From a virus: 41,461 nucleotides of DNA. A program made the translations under genes and the position numbers. Of this stretch, positions 40,301 through 41,461 are shown piece after piece. The stretch covers positions 1 to 41,461 of IMG/VR virus record IMGVR_UViG_3300022752_005328; one strand, 5' to 3'. Under the pieces are notes generated by a model, which worked only from the letters and a program-made list of their open reading frames with translations, was not told the origin of the DNA and ran no database searches. Positions within the stretch are counted from its first letter, which is position 1; each line of letters opens with the position of its first letter.

Positions 40301-40784
40301 TTCGTATTCTCAAGCAGCTCCTATATACGAGATTCAACAAGAACAAATACCCGAAGACAATGCTAAGTTCAGCATTGATTTTTCTATCGTTGACTCACTA
40401 AACCAAGACATGATTGGAATGTTTTCTTCGTTGGATATATTCAACAACATTCTTGGAGCCCCAGATATGATGTTTTCTCCAGATTACCCAGATCTAGAAT
40501 CATTGCGAGACATATACTTTAACCGACTAACAACTCAGTTAAACATTCGTGGCTTCTTTGAGTTTTATCAATGGTTTAATACCAACATGGGTAAGTTTAT
40601 TGAACAACTACTGCCAAGAAAAACAAAGTTTAAAGGCATCAACTATGTGATTCAATCTCACATGCTTGAACGTCCAAAACTTGAATACCACTTCGAAGAT
40701 ATCTACGTGGGCGTCAATAACAGAAATCGTCAAAAAGAAGTGCTTTTACTGCAACTTTTCACCGGTACGTTAAAAAAATATTAG
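37329..40784 (+). CDS. Large baseplate/fibre-like protein with LamG-type domains, 1151 aa
   Basis: Two concanavalin/LamG-like modules are suggested by FSGAIDEFRYFKRVVSTDEM (about 315-335) and FDGKITQMRWWSEGLTLDEW (about 857-877), each the usual closing strand and helix of that fold. FKFNEPSGSTTNLVLDSSGK (about 355) starts another such unit. Around 585, ILKSKGTIHSIKAFLRAVGI resembles the segment of P2 gpI-like tail proteins. The C-terminus has a helix-rich anchor (EQLLPRKTKFKGINYVI). The protein could be the gp7-position wedge/arm, carrying glycan-binding modules. Exact assignment is uncertain. It is flanked by two homing endonuclease genes. Confidence 0.7.
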   Translation: MTTLPTSIQRLVALRPGVFSPSLVRGVIDPDGGLSTFSSENGAFLTQAPVGETGSFRYDPIGSGIKSTQQLNVDWSLFENHVFFNSAQVKVNAAFNKIFDRYPFDGTQKETELFYDQMTGYENYVFTNLPKHKGYLFFSGSNIGDTPVRGTWITVKDSAGTSFPFLTKNPNGASRLDPTSGSVSFQFQIYAASGSNSNQMVFQKLETLSATEQHGFGCFLSSSTAPTASLTFFVASGSTNVMSATVELVKESWTPITFTWNRTSGINQLFGYVSGSLVATSSQVTIRNLNFPTASLLIGTGSNILAPLFTPATTFSGAIDEFRYFKRVVSTDEMISYQSSSIYAEPELALYFKFNEPSGSTTNLVLDSSGKGMHGTLNGYALNILKVRDINTGSYMGESPMIYEDIRKCPILFPDQPEVVTYRENLISDGASYDSYNPNIITKLVPKQYFTYGQEQAALETEEGEINELQYGSEPNTAALGSTQTLLSLLYLWAGFFDEIKLFLDAFSTLRHVDYDQNDTAPDAFLKQLADFYGLDLPPLFIGSDVNQFINGTNVTPTIVNSEYTLQYLQNQIWRRILINANDILKSKGTIHSIKAFLRAVGIDGDNIFRFKEYGGPTQRTLDSLRESRNEIGTTLNFKAGGYVKTPYLSGSRVEPGYPTPVGSFVVDPNTGHNIGTTNVNDGLFTSGSWTYEGIYNYSGTPSTSSVQSLVRIMSTGSSNVENVLANLYATTGSGVTLYVNPNSTVGATALTMSITTPDIMNGQAWNISFGRVRGDSINQVSSSYFLRVGRNNLGSIVEEYTTSSYYDDNFGSNSANNMWQVINGTYNGSGSFLAFGSGSTTIATTNRFVNEHPLQTFDGKITQMRWWSEGLTLDEWREHVRDYKSLGVQDPLVNFNFENFRSGSFQKLRGDWNTDQVELMTDSTGSIQIFDFSQHYLHASGTGFPVTSSVIIPERFYYSFISPNFDEAVTDQKVRVRSYQSLDYVDQDVGSYSQAAPIYEIQQEQIPEDNAKFSIDFSIVDSLNQDMIGMFSSLDIFNNILGAPDMMFSPDYPDLESLRDIYFNRLTTQLNIRGFFEFYQWFNTNMGKFIEQLLPRKTKFKGINYVIQSHMLERPKLEYHFEDIYVGVNNRNRQKEVLLLQLFTGTLKKY

Positions 40785-40787
40785 CAA

Positions 40788-40823
40788 AAACCTCCCCCAC
40801 GATATACCTATATTTGGGAGTTT
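40788..40823 (+). promoter_or_regulatory. Hairpin burying the endonuclease-2 Shine-Dalgarno
   Basis: AAACCTCCC (40788-40796) pairs with GGGAGTTT (40816-40823) with one bulged C. ATATA (40802-40806) pairs with TATAT (40809-40813) inside. GGGAG is the SD, 5 nt before ATG 40826, and lies wholly in the stem, as in the endonuclease-1 leader. Confidence 0.6.
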
Positions 40824-40825
40824 AT

Positions 40826-41461
40826 ATGATTTTTTTGTATGAAGGGAAGAGTAAATCAAGCGGCATCTACCATATCCATAACAAACATACTAATCGGTAT
40901 TATATCGGGCAGTCAAAAGAGTTCAAAGAACGTTGGAAAAATCATTCTTGGAGCTTGTTACAGCAAAAACAACAAAACAAATATTTTCAGTCCGATTTTA
41001 ATCTGTGTTTTTCAGAGCTTGGACATACCGATTTCCTAGAATTTAAGATTATTGAACTACTTCCTGATTCTAAAAAGGAAGACCGAAACAAACGAGAAGA
41101 TTGGTGGATATCAGAATATAAGCGGCAAGGTAAACAACTATATAACTTCGTAACGAACAACTGTTCGACCGAACATGTCCATTCACATGACCCAGAAACC
41201 ACAAAACGAAAATTGTCTGATGCCGCTAAAAAAAGATGGCAAAAGCCGGAATACCGTGACAAAGTTTTGGAGGTATTAAAAAATCGTCCAGCGGAAGGTT
41301 ATAGACATACCGATGAGGCTAAAGAACGTATAAAAAAAGCTATGTCAACACCAGAAAACAAAAAAAGATTATCTGAGTTGTGCCAAACAAAAAAACCACA
41401 CACAAAAACTCATGATGTAAGATTGGTTTCGCCAGATGGTACAATTTATGGCCCTATAACA
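40826..41461 (+). CDS. GIY-YIG homing endonuclease 2, 3'-truncated by window end
   Basis: The frame is open from ATG 40826 to the last base (212 codons, no stop). It has GIY at 13-15, YIG at 26-28 and Arg36 in FKERWKNH, at exactly the positions seen in endonuclease 1. QNKYFQSDFN and a Glu-rich helix (EDWWISEYK) follow, then KKRWQKPEYRDKV and GYRHTDEAKERIKKAM, NUMOD-like repeats as in the first copy. The visible end, VRLVSPDGTIYGPI, looks like the start of another DNA-binding module. It is a paralogue of the 34647 gene, inserted after the 1151-aa structural gene. Confidence 0.88.
   Translation, partial: MIFLYEGKSKSSGIYHIHNKHTNRYYIGQSKEFKERWKNHSWSLLQQKQQNKYFQSDFNLCFSELGHTDFLEFKIIELLPDSKKEDRNKREDWWISEYKRQGKQLYNFVTNNCSTEHVHSHDPETTKRKLSDAAKKRWQKPEYRDKVLEVLKNRPAEGYRHTDEAKERIKKAMSTPENKKRLSELCQTKKPHTKTHDVRLVSPDGTIYGPIT

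Noticed and set aside
40839-41039. 66-aa + frame at the right edge
   Set aside because: It is out of frame with the GIY-YIG endonuclease that starts at 40826 and stays open to the window end.

Overview
This window reads as part of a large, AT-rich, T4-superfamily myovirus genome. Genes are packed on the + strand with short or overlapping junctions. A late-type sigma factor is followed by an ordered baseplate block (OB-fold hub-like protein, gp25-like wedge, gp6/J-like wedge, two large baseplate or fibre-like proteins), and two GIY-YIG homing endonucleases sit between structural genes. I see no rRNA, tRNA, CRISPR array, integrase or insertion sequence. The host cannot be read from the sequence. 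Two small lipoproteins show that the host is a diderm or at least processes bacterial lipoproteins, and one has Ser-Asp-Val repeats of a kind I associate with deltaproteobacterial/myxobacterial lipoproteins (weak hint only).

Layout. 1-3.1 kb: a 5'-truncated Lys-rich protein, a tandem-hairpin terminator, and small unknowns including two Ala/Pro-rich proteins on opposite strands. 3.1-4.0 kb: two lipoproteins around a small unknown. 4.0-5.0 kb: a full-length MnmA-type tRNA 2-thiouridylase. 5.0-8.3 kb: many 60-140 aa proteins, at least five of which form one degenerate tandem family, plus a dCMP-type deaminase. 8.35-13.3 kb: a C5-cytosine DNA methyltransferase, a GT4-like transferase, a convergent zinc metallopeptidase, a GMP reductase/IMPDH-like enzyme, a Cys-rich acidic protein, a cupin and a Cas4/RecB-like nuclease.

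13.3-28.1 kb is the most striking part: a translationally coupled sugar cassette resembling a bacterial capsule or O-antigen locus. It holds an SDR epimerase, a GT2 multidomain protein, a second putative transferase, two cupins, a nucleotidyltransferase-kinase fusion, a GatZ-like TIM barrel, a HAD phosphatase, a C-methyltransferase, a GT10 fucosyltransferase-like protein, a DegT aminotransferase, an N-methyltransferase, GDP-mannose 4,6-dehydratase and two GT4 transferases. Together they could make and attach an amino-, N-methyl- and C-methyl-modified deoxysugar plus a phosphorylated small substituent. The target (virion protein, DNA base or host envelope) is not shown.

28.1-41.5 kb runs from the cassette into a membrane protein, the sigma factor and the baseplate genes. 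Both homing endonucleases have their Shine-Dalgarno sequence buried in a hairpin, reminiscent of the late-restricted translation control of T4 I-TevI. Eleven promoter candidates were found. Most fit a -35 / 17-18 nt / TGn-TATnnT (extended -10) pattern, suggesting that early or middle genes use a host sigma70-like polymerase. No intergenic stretch exceeds 300 bases; the longest (5932-6102) is described under its own features.
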